From an uncultured Bacteroidota bacterium (GTDB lineage: Bacteria > Bacteroidota > Bacteroidia > Bacteroidales > 4484-276), in the NCBI GenBank assembly GCA_903930725.1, contig CAIYZW010000355.1:1-7262 (forward strand): a DNA stretch of 7,262 nt, written 5' to 3'. A program made the position numbers and the translations under genes. Position 1 is the first letter of the stretch. Every line of letters begins with the position of its first letter. Below are positions 1 through 5,287 of the stretch, one piece after another. The notes under the pieces were generated by a model that saw only the letters and a program-made list of their open reading frames with translations, had not been told where the DNA came from and searched no databases.

Positions 1-146
1 AGGTTTTTAACCTTCGTAGAAAAGTTAGTTCCCACCAGTTTACAAACCTTATTACCCTATTTTGTGACGATTCAATTTGTAGAAATAGTTTTTGTAAGTC
101 ACTATGAAACAATAATGGGGTCAGGAAGTCTGAATTCAAATTAAAA

Positions 147-181
147 GCAGGATTATCACCTCTAAAGCCCGATAATCCTGC
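147..181 (-). terminator. Hairpin terminator of the 147-residue secreted protein gene
   Basis: An 11-bp perfect inverted repeat (GCAGGATTATC at 147-157, GATAATCCTGC at 171-181) encloses a 13-base loop. Read on the minus strand, the hairpin is followed by TTTTAATTT, the layout of an intrinsic terminator. It lies 29 bases beyond the stop codon of the gene at 211-654, so it most likely ends that transcript. The plus-strand side has no clean T tract, so I call it for the minus strand only. Confidence 0.75.
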
Positions 182-210
182 CAAAATATTGATTTTGTTT
201 TTGTACCTGA

Positions 211-654
211 TTACTTCAGGAAAAAGAGGCGGGTGATAAAAATTCCCTGGCCATCATCTTTGCCTGCATCGCTCTCAACAGCGCTGGCAACAAAGGTCAA
301 TTTCCAACCCTCTTTAACAAGCTCATTGATTTTTGACGAAATCAGCGCATCGTTTGAGGCGATGTTCTGGAAATTAATTCCTGCAAGACTATAAAAGTTC
401 AGCAACTTGGTTTCGGCAAAAGCATCAACCTTTGCATCTGATCTGTCAACGTCCTTTTGCTTGCTGTCCTTGCCTTCGGTGCGTTGGGTAGTAAAATCGG
501 CTGCGTTAATGTCGGTTTGATTTTCGATAATCCGCGAACGACCTGCACCGCCAGGAACAATGGATTCTACAATCGTTACAACTTTAAACTCCTGTGCATA
601 ACTTCCGGCAGTAATCGCCAGCACAGTAAACAAAACAAAAACTAATTTTTTCAT
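211..654 (-). CDS. Small secreted protein of unknown function, 147 residues
   Basis: The product begins with a clear Sec signal peptide: KK at 2-3, a hydrophobic core at about 4-16, and a likely signal peptidase I site after SYA at residues 18-20, leaving a mature N-terminus at Gln21. No lipobox cysteine is present; the mature protein has no cysteine at all. The middle (about 45-80) is polar and rich in D, K, T and Q, probably flexible. The C-terminal part (about 81-147) has alternating strand-like stretches, including INELVKEGWKLTFV, which recalls the short DUF4177-like fold found in many bacterial proteins; this is a resemblance only. The first methionine is the natural start because the signal peptide begins there. 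It is monocistronic by appearance, with a terminator 29 bases downstream and a 192-base gap upstream. Location is periplasmic or secreted; function unknown. Confidence 0.8.
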   Translation of the reverse strand: MKKLVFVLFTVLAITAGSYAQEFKVVTIVESIVPGGAGRSRIIENQTDINAADFTTQRTEGKDSKQKDVDRSDAKVDAFAETKLLNFYSLAGINFQNIASNDALISSKINELVKEGWKLTFVASAVESDAGKDDGQGIFITRLFFLK

Positions 655-741
655 ACTGTAATAGATAATAATTTTTACTCCTACTCTTGAGGCTTTTCGG
701 AATACGCCCCGTTTTTGAAATGGTTGCTGGTCTCCATTTTG

Positions 742-777
742 GATAAAATAACACTGTTATCAATTTGATATTTTATC
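742..777. repeat. AT-rich inverted repeat upstream of the secreted protein gene
   Basis: GATAAAATA at 742-750 and TATTTTATC at 769-777 form a perfect 9-bp inverted repeat around an 18-base centre, which itself contains the small dyad ATAAC/GTTAT. It lies about 90-120 bases before the start of the minus-strand gene ending at 211 and 70 bases after the stop of the FISUMP gene. It could be a weak terminator stem or an operator; it has no T tract. The rest of the 655-846 gap shows nothing else I can support, and no TAnnTTTG element was found. Confidence 0.3.
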
Positions 778-846
778 GGATAGCTAATTTAGACGTCACT
801 GCGGTGATTAAATTACAGGATTGACCGGCAAATCCTCCATTTTGAG

Positions 847-1881
847 TCATTCTTCCTGAGAATCCTTAATGCAGCGAACAGAAAAACCATATCGCGGATT
901 TATTTCATACCTAAAAACGCCATCATCGCTACAGTAAATATTGAATTTTACGGCGTTGCTGTCGGCTGTCATGGTGGATGACCACCAGTAACCATATCCA
1001 CCGATGCTGGTAAATGAGCCACTGCCTAATCCCCCGCCTCCGGGAAGTGCGGTAAAACCAGATTCATTTGTTGCCTCAGCACTCTGATTATACCACCAAT
1101 GGTTTGATCCGGTTTCTTTAAGTTTGCTGCCAGCCACACCGGCGCCACCGAGATAATTGCATAAGGCCTGCCATTCGTTTTCGGAAGGGACGTGCCAGCC
1201 GGTTGGGCAGAGTTTACCAGTATTTACCACATTCCAATTATAATAAGCACCATAGATGTCCTTAAAAGCCAGTACATTATTGTATGTCCCGCAATAAACC
1301 GGCAAATTGAAAGCTTCACGGTTTCGCCATCCCATGTCGTCGCTGAAAAGAGGAATTGCAACGGAGTCGTTGTATGTGATTACTTTTAGGTTTTCAGCCA
1401 TCCAGGTCTGATTTCCGATTTTAATGGTTTTGTAAGTATTATTATCAACATCAGTAACGGTTCCGTAGGTTTTTGAGGGGTTGAACACAATTTCGTCGCC
1501 TGGCGTTTTAAACATCATTACCTCACTATACGTAGTTCCCACCCTGTTGGAGGCAAAAGCCCGAACATAATAAGTTGTCCTGGGATTTAATCCAAACATC
1601 TTGACGGTAAAATAGCCTTTCCCCATACCGGCAGATGTTGGATTAGAAACTATGGCAGAAGAAGAATCCAAACTCCAGCAAAAACCCCGGTTCGTAATTT
1701 TTGCACCACCATCGGAGGTAATATTTCCTTCGCAAAACGCACCAATACTGGTAAGGTTGTAAAGTGCATTTGTTTCTACGATGGGTAATTGGCCTTCTTC
1801 GTCTTTCTCGCAACCATTAAACAGGACTATCATAAATCCCAGCATTAATGGGTAAATCGAACGTTTGATAATGTTTTTCAT
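847..1881 (-). CDS. FISUMP-domain lipoprotein with an Ig/FnIII-like N-terminal domain
   Basis: A 344-residue surface or periplasmic lipoprotein. Residues 1-24 form a signal peptide ending in a lipobox-like FNGC, with Cys24 the likely lipidated residue, followed by acidic EKDEEG, a pattern seen in Bacteroidota outer-membrane lipoproteins. Residues about 32-127 make a beta-sandwich of the fibronectin type III-like class common in this phylum (GFCWS, LNPRTTYYVRAFASNRVGTTYS). Residues about 138-340 match the Fibrobacter succinogenes major paralogous (FISUMP) domain: TVTDVDNNTYKTIKIGNQTWMAENL, then YGAYYNW, CPTGWHVPSENEW, the GSKLKETG and NESGF blocks, YWWSST and the terminal YGFSVRCIKD. FISUMP proteins are abundant surface proteins of unknown biochemical role; C-type-lectin-like binding is often suggested but not shown here. 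The start is fixed by the signal peptide. A promoter and three phased 21-bp repeats lie upstream. Confidence 0.9.
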   Translation of the reverse strand: MKNIIKRSIYPLMLGFMIVLFNGCEKDEEGQLPIVETNALYNLTSIGAFCEGNITSDGGAKITNRGFCWSLDSSSAIVSNPTSAGMGKGYFTVKMFGLNPRTTYYVRAFASNRVGTTYSEVMMFKTPGDEIVFNPSKTYGTVTDVDNNTYKTIKIGNQTWMAENLKVITYNDSVAIPLFSDDMGWRNREAFNLPVYCGTYNNVLAFKDIYGAYYNWNVVNTGKLCPTGWHVPSENEWQALCNYLGGAGVAGSKLKETGSNHWWYNQSAEATNESGFTALPGGGGLGSGSFTSIGGYGYWWSSTMTADSNAVKFNIYCSDDGVFRYEINPRYGFSVRCIKDSQEE

Positions 1882-1935
1882 GACCGTGGTTTTTAGAAAT
1901 TAATTTATGCTTTCGATTACACTTTTTTTTAAACT

Positions 1936-1943
1936 CAAAGATA
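1936..1943 (-). promoter_or_regulatory. Predicted -7 promoter element of the FISUMP gene
   Basis: On the minus strand the bases read TATCTTTG, an exact match to the Bacteroidota -7 consensus TAnnTTTG. It ends 54 bases before the FISUMP start codon. A TTG that could serve as the -33 element sits at 1969-1971 (minus strand), but the spacer of 25 bases is longer than the usual 17-23, so the promoter may depend on an activator bound to the repeats just upstream. Confidence 0.5.
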
Positions 1944-1974
1944 AATCAAAAATTTCCATTTTGGCGACCAACCA

Positions 1975-2037
1975 TGACGAAACCCCCTTTTTTGATGACG
2001 AAACCGCCTTTTAGCGTGACGAAATGGTTTTTTATAG
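1975..2037. repeat. Three head-to-tail 21-bp repeats, probable operator array
   Basis: TGACGAAA starts at 1975, 1996 and 2017, giving three direct units of exactly 21 bp. Units 1 and 2 also share the following C-rich then T-rich stretch (CCCCCTTTT against CCGCCTTTT); unit 3 diverges after TGACGAAA. A weaker TGAAAA follows at 2043, out of phase. On the minus strand the core is TTTCGTCA, pointing towards the FISUMP gene, and the cores lie at roughly -48, -69 and -90 from the start site expected from the -7 element. Exact two-turn spacing places all cores on one face of the helix, as for direct-repeat operators of dimeric activators such as LytTR-type response regulators. The regulator is not in this window. 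Confidence 0.6.
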
Positions 2038-2096
2038 TTTGATGAAAATTATCAGCGTTGTTTTTTTTGACATTAAAACAAGACAATGTTGATTTG

Positions 2097-2267
2097 CTAA
2101 TCGTTTTCTTCAGGCCTTGGCCACATTGATTTTACAATATAGAAGAACCCAAGTGAAAGGAGGAGTTTTAAAGTACTGCTGTTGTTATCGAGAATTACAA
2201 GACCTAAAATAAACACAAAAACGATAAACAATAAACCTACTAAAACGAGTTTTGCACCATTTTTCAT
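2097..2267 (-). CDS. Small two-segment membrane protein, 56 residues
   Basis: ATG at 2267 opens a 57-codon frame ending in TAG at 2097-2099. The product starts MKNGAK, has one strongly hydrophobic segment at about residues 7-26 (LVLVGLLFIVFVFILGLVIL), a polar turn DNNSST at 27-32, a second hydrophobic segment at about 34-45 (LKLLLSLGFFYIV), then a charged tail KSMWPRPEEND. The composition is that of a small inner-membrane hairpin protein, not of noise. I do not recognise a family. The gene stands alone between the trx terminator and the 21-bp repeat array; a poor -7 match (TTGATTTG, minus strand, 2312-2319) is the only promoter candidate. Function unknown; absence of a homology search leaves some chance that it is not expressed. 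Confidence 0.6.
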   Translation of the reverse strand: MKNGAKLVLVGLLFIVFVFILGLVILDNNSSTLKLLLSLGFFYIVKSMWPRPEEND

Positions 2268-2331
2268 AAATATCGGTTCGGTTTTAGTGGTTTTGAATAT
2301 CCTCTGTTTTCCAAATCAATTTCACAGGTAA

Positions 2332-2347
2332 AAGTAAAAATTTACTT
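2332..2347. repeat. Short inverted repeat upstream of the small membrane protein
   Basis: AAGTAAA at 2332-2338 and TTTACTT at 2341-2347 form a perfect 7-bp inverted repeat separated by two bases. It lies about 65 bases before the start of the 56-residue protein gene on the minus strand, a position suitable for an operator near the promoter. Being AT-only apart from one G/C pair per arm, it could be chance. Nothing else is evident between 2348 and 2440. Confidence 0.25.
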
Positions 2348-2449
2348 CCACTTATTCGAAATTTATTTATTCACGCTACTTTTGAAGGTTTTTATCAGAA
2401 GCCGGATAAACCTGGCTATCTTCATTCAATTGACGACCATAAAAGCAAA

Positions 2450-2481
2450 AAACCTAAGCCTGCAGTAACAAGCTTAGGTTT
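2450..2481 (-). terminator. Hairpin terminator of the trx operon
   Basis: AAACCTAAGC at 2450-2459 and GCTTAGGTTT at 2472-2481 form a perfect 10-bp stem with a 12-base loop. On the minus strand the stem runs into TTTTTTGCTTTT (the A-rich plus-strand bases 2441-2452). It lies 72 bases after the stop codon of the membrane-anchored thioredoxin gene, the last gene of the three-gene operon, and separates it from the small membrane protein gene. Confidence 0.8.
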
Positions 2482-2553
2482 GTAAACAGATATTCGGAAA
2501 TCCTGTTATGGCTTTCTTTTGGAAAGTCCTGACATCTAAGAAGAAGAGACGGT

Positions 2554-2973
2554 TTAACGGTAATTCTGAATCTGTTTGAGTAAATATTCTTTAGGCTTAA
2601 TGCCGACGAAACGGTTAACCTCGACACCGTTTTTAAACAAAATTAAAGTCGGGATACTCCGCACCTGATGCTTTTGCGCCAGCGAATGGAATTCCTCGAT
2701 GTTTACCTTGCCTACCTGATAATTGCCGCTTAATTCGTTGGCAACATCGTTAAGTACAGGAGCCATCATGCGGCAGGGGGCGCACCAGCTTGCCCAGAAA
2801 TCAACCAGTACAATTTTGTTTTTTGTGAGCTGCTGAAAGTTTTTATCGGTCAGCGTAAGGATATTTTTGTGGTCTTCAGCCAAAGGCATATTTTTTAATT
2901 TAGCTTTGGCAATAAACATAAGTACCACAATACCAATAAGTACACCTCCAATTACCATGAATACAATTTCCAT
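2554..2973 (-). CDS. trxA: Membrane-anchored thioredoxin
   Basis: 139 residues: one N-terminal transmembrane segment (about 3-22) followed by a complete thioredoxin domain (about 36-139). The active site is WCAPC, with Cys64 and Cys67, preceded by the buried Asp58 in VDFWASW; the cis-proline is Pro108 in SIPT; the FKNG turn is at 113-116. The segment after the membrane helix is KAKLK while the N-terminus is acidic (ME), so by the positive-inside rule the thioredoxin domain should face the cytoplasm. It would be a membrane-tethered, reductase-fed thioredoxin rather than a periplasmic one; this is inference. The start codon lies one base after the trxB stop, so the two are co-transcribed and probably translationally coupled. 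A soluble TrxA is about 105 residues, so the 35-residue anchor is an addition. WCAPC instead of WCGPC is a mild variant seen in other thioredoxins. Confidence 0.9.
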   Translation of the reverse strand: MEIVFMVIGGVLIGIVVLMFIAKAKLKNMPLAEDHKNILTLTDKNFQQLTKNKIVLVDFWASWCAPCRMMAPVLNDVANELSGNYQVGKVNIEEFHSLAQKHQVRSIPTLILFKNGVEVNRFVGIKPKEYLLKQIQNYR

Positions 2974-2974
2974 T

Positions 2975-3934
2975 TTATGCGGGTATTAAATTTTTTCGTT
3001 TCGATTTTATTTCGTTAAGATAGTTTGAAGTAGCAAGTGCTGCCACCGTTCCATCAGCAACAGCGGTGGTAACCTGGCGATAGCGTTTTGCAATGCTGTC
3101 GCCGGCAGCATAAACGCCTTCGATATTGGTTGACATGTCGGTATTAACAACGATTTCGCCCCAATTGTTTAATCCGATCTTTCCTTTGATGAATTCGGTG
3201 TTTGGGATGTATCCGATAAAAATGAAAATACCATCGGTTTTGAAATTGGTGGTTTGGTTGGTTTTAAGATTTTTAATATCAACACTTTCGAGGTTTTCGG
3301 TCCCATAAAAAGCCGTTATGGTTGATTCCATGATAAAACTAATCTTAGGATGATTGCTGGCTTCTTCGATGGCAAATTCAAAAGCCTGGAAATGGTCGAA
3401 CTGATGAACAATAGTAACTTTACTGGCATATTTGGTGAGCGACACTGCCTCTTCGAGCGCTGAATTTCCTCCGCCAACAACTACAATTTCTTTATCAGTA
3501 AAAAAATCGCCGTCGCAGGTGGCACAGTACGAAATTCCTTTTCCTTTAAAGATGTCTTCACCGGGCATGCCCAGCGTTCGTGACCGGCCTCCGGGCGTTA
3601 AAATGATGCTGTCGGCTGTAAAACTGCGGCCATCACTCAGCGTTACATTTTTAATCTCACCTTCAAACTGGATATTTTTGATGATAATATTGGCGATGAT
3701 TTGACATCCAAAGTTTTTGGCCTGCTTTTTCATGATGTTGGCCAACTGGTAGCCGCTGATGCTTTCAACACCCGGATAATTGGCAATTTCATGTGTTAGC
3801 ACCATTTGCCCGCCAACAGTTCCCTCATTTAAAATGAGCGTTTTAAGCCTGGCCCGCGAAAGGTAGATCCCTGCCGTCAATCCGGCAGGGCCTGCACCTA
3901 TCACAATGGTATCGTAATGATTTTTTGTATCCAT
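2975..3934 (-). CDS. trxB: Thioredoxin reductase-like flavoprotein lacking the NADPH motif
   Basis: 319 residues, the usual length of low-molecular-weight thioredoxin reductases. The FAD-binding GAGPAG is at 13-18, the redox-active CATC at 137-140 followed by Asp141, the pyridine-nucleotide glycine motif GGGNSA at 154-159, and the C-terminal FAD motif around YAAGD at 275-279 with YRQVTTA after it. The enzyme would move electrons from a donor through FAD and the CATC pair to thioredoxin. The anomaly is in the nucleotide domain: the HRRDxxR motif that binds the 2'-phosphate of NADPH reads HQFDHFQ at 177-183, so all three arginines are replaced by Gln, Phe and Gln. NADPH preference is therefore doubtful; NADH, or a ferredoxin or other donor as in FFTR/DTR-type relatives, are alternatives. 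It sits 8 bases after the thioredoxin-like gene and 1 base before the anchored thioredoxin gene. Confidence 0.92.
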   Translation of the reverse strand: MDTKNHYDTIVIGAGPAGLTAGIYLSRARLKTLILNEGTVGGQMVLTHEIANYPGVESISGYQLANIMKKQAKNFGCQIIANIIIKNIQFEGEIKNVTLSDGRSFTADSIILTPGGRSRTLGMPGEDIFKGKGISYCATCDGDFFTDKEIVVVGGGNSALEEAVSLTKYASKVTIVHQFDHFQAFEFAIEEASNHPKISFIMESTITAFYGTENLESVDIKNLKTNQTTNFKTDGIFIFIGYIPNTEFIKGKIGLNNWGEIVVNTDMSTNIEGVYAAGDSIAKRYRQVTTAVADGTVAALATSNYLNEIKSKRKNLIPA

Positions 3935-3942
3935 TTAAACAT

Positions 3943-4296
3943 TTAATTTGATGGAGCACCAAACTGTTGGTCTAATATTGAAGTAACCTGTGGCCTTGAT
4001 TGAATACTTGAAGTTGCCTTAACTACTTTGCCGTTTTTGTAATAAATGGTAAAAGGAATGCCCATAAAACCGCGCACTTCGGGCAAATTGCGGATAACAC
4101 TTGATGTCGGATTGTCGAATTCAAGGTCACAGAATTTTACATGTTTGTATTCATCCTCGAGTTCTTCGGCAATGCCGTAAACCGGGATGCACATGGGCCC
4201 CATACGCCCGCAGATTACCATTATATTTTCGTTTTCGCTCAGTATTTTGGCGTGTTCAGCCACCGATTCGATGTGTTCTAAATTTGTGTACAACAT
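3943..4296 (-). CDS. Thioredoxin-fold protein with CX6C in place of WCGPC
   Basis: 117 residues, first gene of the trx operon. The thioredoxin fold is recognisable: an N-terminal region, a strand MVIC, the active-site helix, GIPFT with the cis-proline at Pro81, and YYKNGK, which matches the FKNG turn of thioredoxins. The active site is CGRMGPMC, with Cys29 and Cys36. When the helix is aligned on GPxC with ordinary thioredoxin, Cys36 takes the place of the resolving cysteine, while the nucleophile position holds Met and the tryptophan is gone; Cys29 lies several residues earlier. A third cysteine is Cys56. No signal peptide or membrane segment is present, so it should be cytoplasmic. Being translated 8 bases before trxB makes it the likely partner or substrate of that reductase. 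The fold is well supported; the activity (reductase, bacilliredoxin-like, or a binding role) is not known. Confidence 0.82.
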   Translation of the reverse strand: MLYTNLEHIESVAEHAKILSENENIMVICGRMGPMCIPVYGIAEELEDEYKHVKFCDLEFDNPTSSVIRNLPEVRGFMGIPFTIYYKNGKVVKATSSIQSRPQVTSILDQQFGAPSN

Positions 4297-4394
4297 AGTT
4301 TTAAAAATTATTTGGTTATATTTTCTACTTTTTTAAAAATCCATGGTAGTTTTTACTGAAAATTAATTTGACCGTACCATCGAATTTGATGCTG

Positions 4395-4402
4395 CAAAAT
4401 TA
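4395..4402 (-). promoter_or_regulatory. Predicted -7 promoter element of the trx operon
   Basis: The minus strand reads TAATTTTG, an exact TAnnTTTG match. It would give a leader of about 95 bases before the start of the thioredoxin-like gene at 4296. No good -33 TTG lies at the usual distance upstream, which would fit dependence on an activator. The remaining leader, 4297-4390, is AT-rich and contains only a loose dyad ATGGTA (4343-4348) with TACCAT (4375-4380). Confidence 0.4.
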
Positions 4403-4454
4403 CCAACATAGCAGGAGCTGGGTGACCTTTTGAAACCTAATTTGTCATGACTGG

Positions 4455-4472
4455 AGTTGAATTGGAACAACT
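4455..4472. promoter_or_regulatory. FNR-box-like inverted repeat in the divergent region
   Basis: AGTTG at 4455-4459 and CAACT at 4468-4472 are a perfect 5-bp inverted repeat with 8 bases between. The inner 14 bases, 4457-4470, match 8 of the 10 defined positions of the enterobacterial FNR site TTGAT-N4-ATCAA. Its centre is about 40 bases upstream of the start site expected for the regulator gene and about 70 upstream of that expected for the trx operon, both distances used by Crp/Fnr proteins. It is a plausible autoregulatory and operon-control site; binding is inferred. Confidence 0.4.
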
Positions 4473-4489
4473 TTTTAATTGATTTAGGA

Positions 4490-4497
4490 TAACTTTG
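4490..4497 (+). promoter_or_regulatory. Predicted -7 promoter element of the Crp/Fnr gene
   Basis: TAACTTTG matches TAnnTTTG exactly and ends 26 bases before the start codon at 4524. A TTG at 4462-4464, inside the FNR-like inverted repeat, could be the -33 element but the spacer is 25 bases, slightly long. Confidence 0.5.
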
Positions 4498-4523
4498 CGG
4501 AAAATATTTTAGATAATCTATTC

Positions 4524-5219
4524 ATGAAAACCATTCTTGATACTGACCACGACTTTTTTTGTGATATCAATGCTTTATGTTTTCAGATGCTTTCGGCTGA
4601 GGAAACGGATTTGGTGAAAGCCAGCAAAACACAGGTTCTTTTCCGGAAAGGCGACAACCTGACCAAACAGGGAGCTTTTGCGTCGTATGCGCTTTTTATC
4701 ATTAAGGGGTTAGCCATTCAATACATCGAAGGTGATGTAAACAGGAGTTTTAACCTCCGGATCATCAAACCTGGCGAATTTGTTGGTTTGTCGTCGGTTT
4801 TCTCAAAAAACACGTTTAATTATTCATCGGTTACCCTCACCGACTGCCAGGTAATTTTGGTCGAAAAAGAAACCATTGCCCATGTTGTAAAGCAAAACGG
4901 GGAATTTGGTTTTAACCTCATCAAGCGTTACTGTGCCCAAAATACCAACTTGTTCGAAACACTTCGTAATGTGTTGTTTAAACAAATGAGTGGCCGGCTG
5001 GCTGAAATTCTGCTTTATCTCGATTCACTCAAGACTGATTTTCCAGATATTTTCCAGTTGCTATCCCGAAAAAATATTGCCGATTTTGCCGGCATCTCCA
5101 CCGAAAGTGCCGTGAAACTGCTTAAATCTTTTGAGCAAGAAGCCATTATCAATCTTCACGACAAGGACATTATTATTGTTGATAAAAACAGGTTGGAAAA
5201 GATTAGTAAAAACGGGTAG
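4524..5219 (+). CDS. Crp/Fnr-family transcription regulator, possible Fe-S sensor
   Basis: 231 residues. Residues about 20-125 form the cyclic-nucleotide-like beta-roll (FRKGDNLTKQG, IIKGLAIQY, IKPGEFVGLSSVF), then a dimerisation helix at about 125-165, then a winged helix-turn-helix at about 155-225 with SRKNIADFAGISTESAVKLL. The cAMP phosphate cassette Arg-Ser of CRP aligns with Phe98-Asn99, so cAMP binding is unlikely. The N-terminus has CDINALC (Cys13, Cys19), resembling CSISQLC of E. coli FNR (Cys23, Cys29), and Cys108 falls where FNR Cys122 lies; Asp10 takes the place of FNR Cys20. A three-Cys plus Asp cluster is thus conceivable, though Cys at 108 also occurs in CRP. In the recognition helix, FNR Glu209-Ser212-Arg213 correspond to Glu194-Val197-Lys198, so the site preference may differ. 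It is transcribed divergently from the trx operon, its probable target. Confidence 0.88.
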   Translation: MKTILDTDHDFFCDINALCFQMLSAEETDLVKASKTQVLFRKGDNLTKQGAFASYALFIIKGLAIQYIEGDVNRSFNLRIIKPGEFVGLSSVFSKNTFNYSSVTLTDCQVILVEKETIAHVVKQNGEFGFNLIKRYCAQNTNLFETLRNVLFKQMSGRLAEILLYLDSLKTDFPDIFQLLSRKNIADFAGISTESAVKLLKSFEQEAIINLHDKDIIIVDKNRLEKISKNG

Positions 5220-5287
5220 GTATTTTTTTGGGGTGGTTGTAGGTTTTCATTTTTAATGTCCGCAATAAACACTTGTAATACAATTCT

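Noticed and set aside
1..144. Frame open from the left edge to TAA at 142-144 on the plus strand
   Set aside because: Forty-seven codons open at the window edge are within chance for AT-rich DNA, another plus frame is open for a similar length, and the translation shows no recognisable motif. I see nothing certain in bases 1-140.
1975..2037. Possible small CRISPR array
   Set aside because: The period is only 21 bp, units are not separated by unique spacers, and no cas genes are present; an operator array explains it better.
2508..2579. A 23-codon plus-strand frame starting MAFFWK near the end of the anchored thioredoxin gene
   Set aside because: Too short, overlaps the thioredoxin gene in antisense, and has no supporting signal.
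4444..4451. GTCATGAC palindrome in the divergent trx region
   Set aside because: Eight bases only, with no repeat elsewhere; the neighbouring AGTTG-N8-CAACT repeat is a better candidate operator.
5273..5283. TTGTAATACAA dyad between the convergent regulator and toxin genes
   Set aside because: A 5-bp AT-rich stem with one loop base cannot form a terminator hairpin, and no T tract follows.
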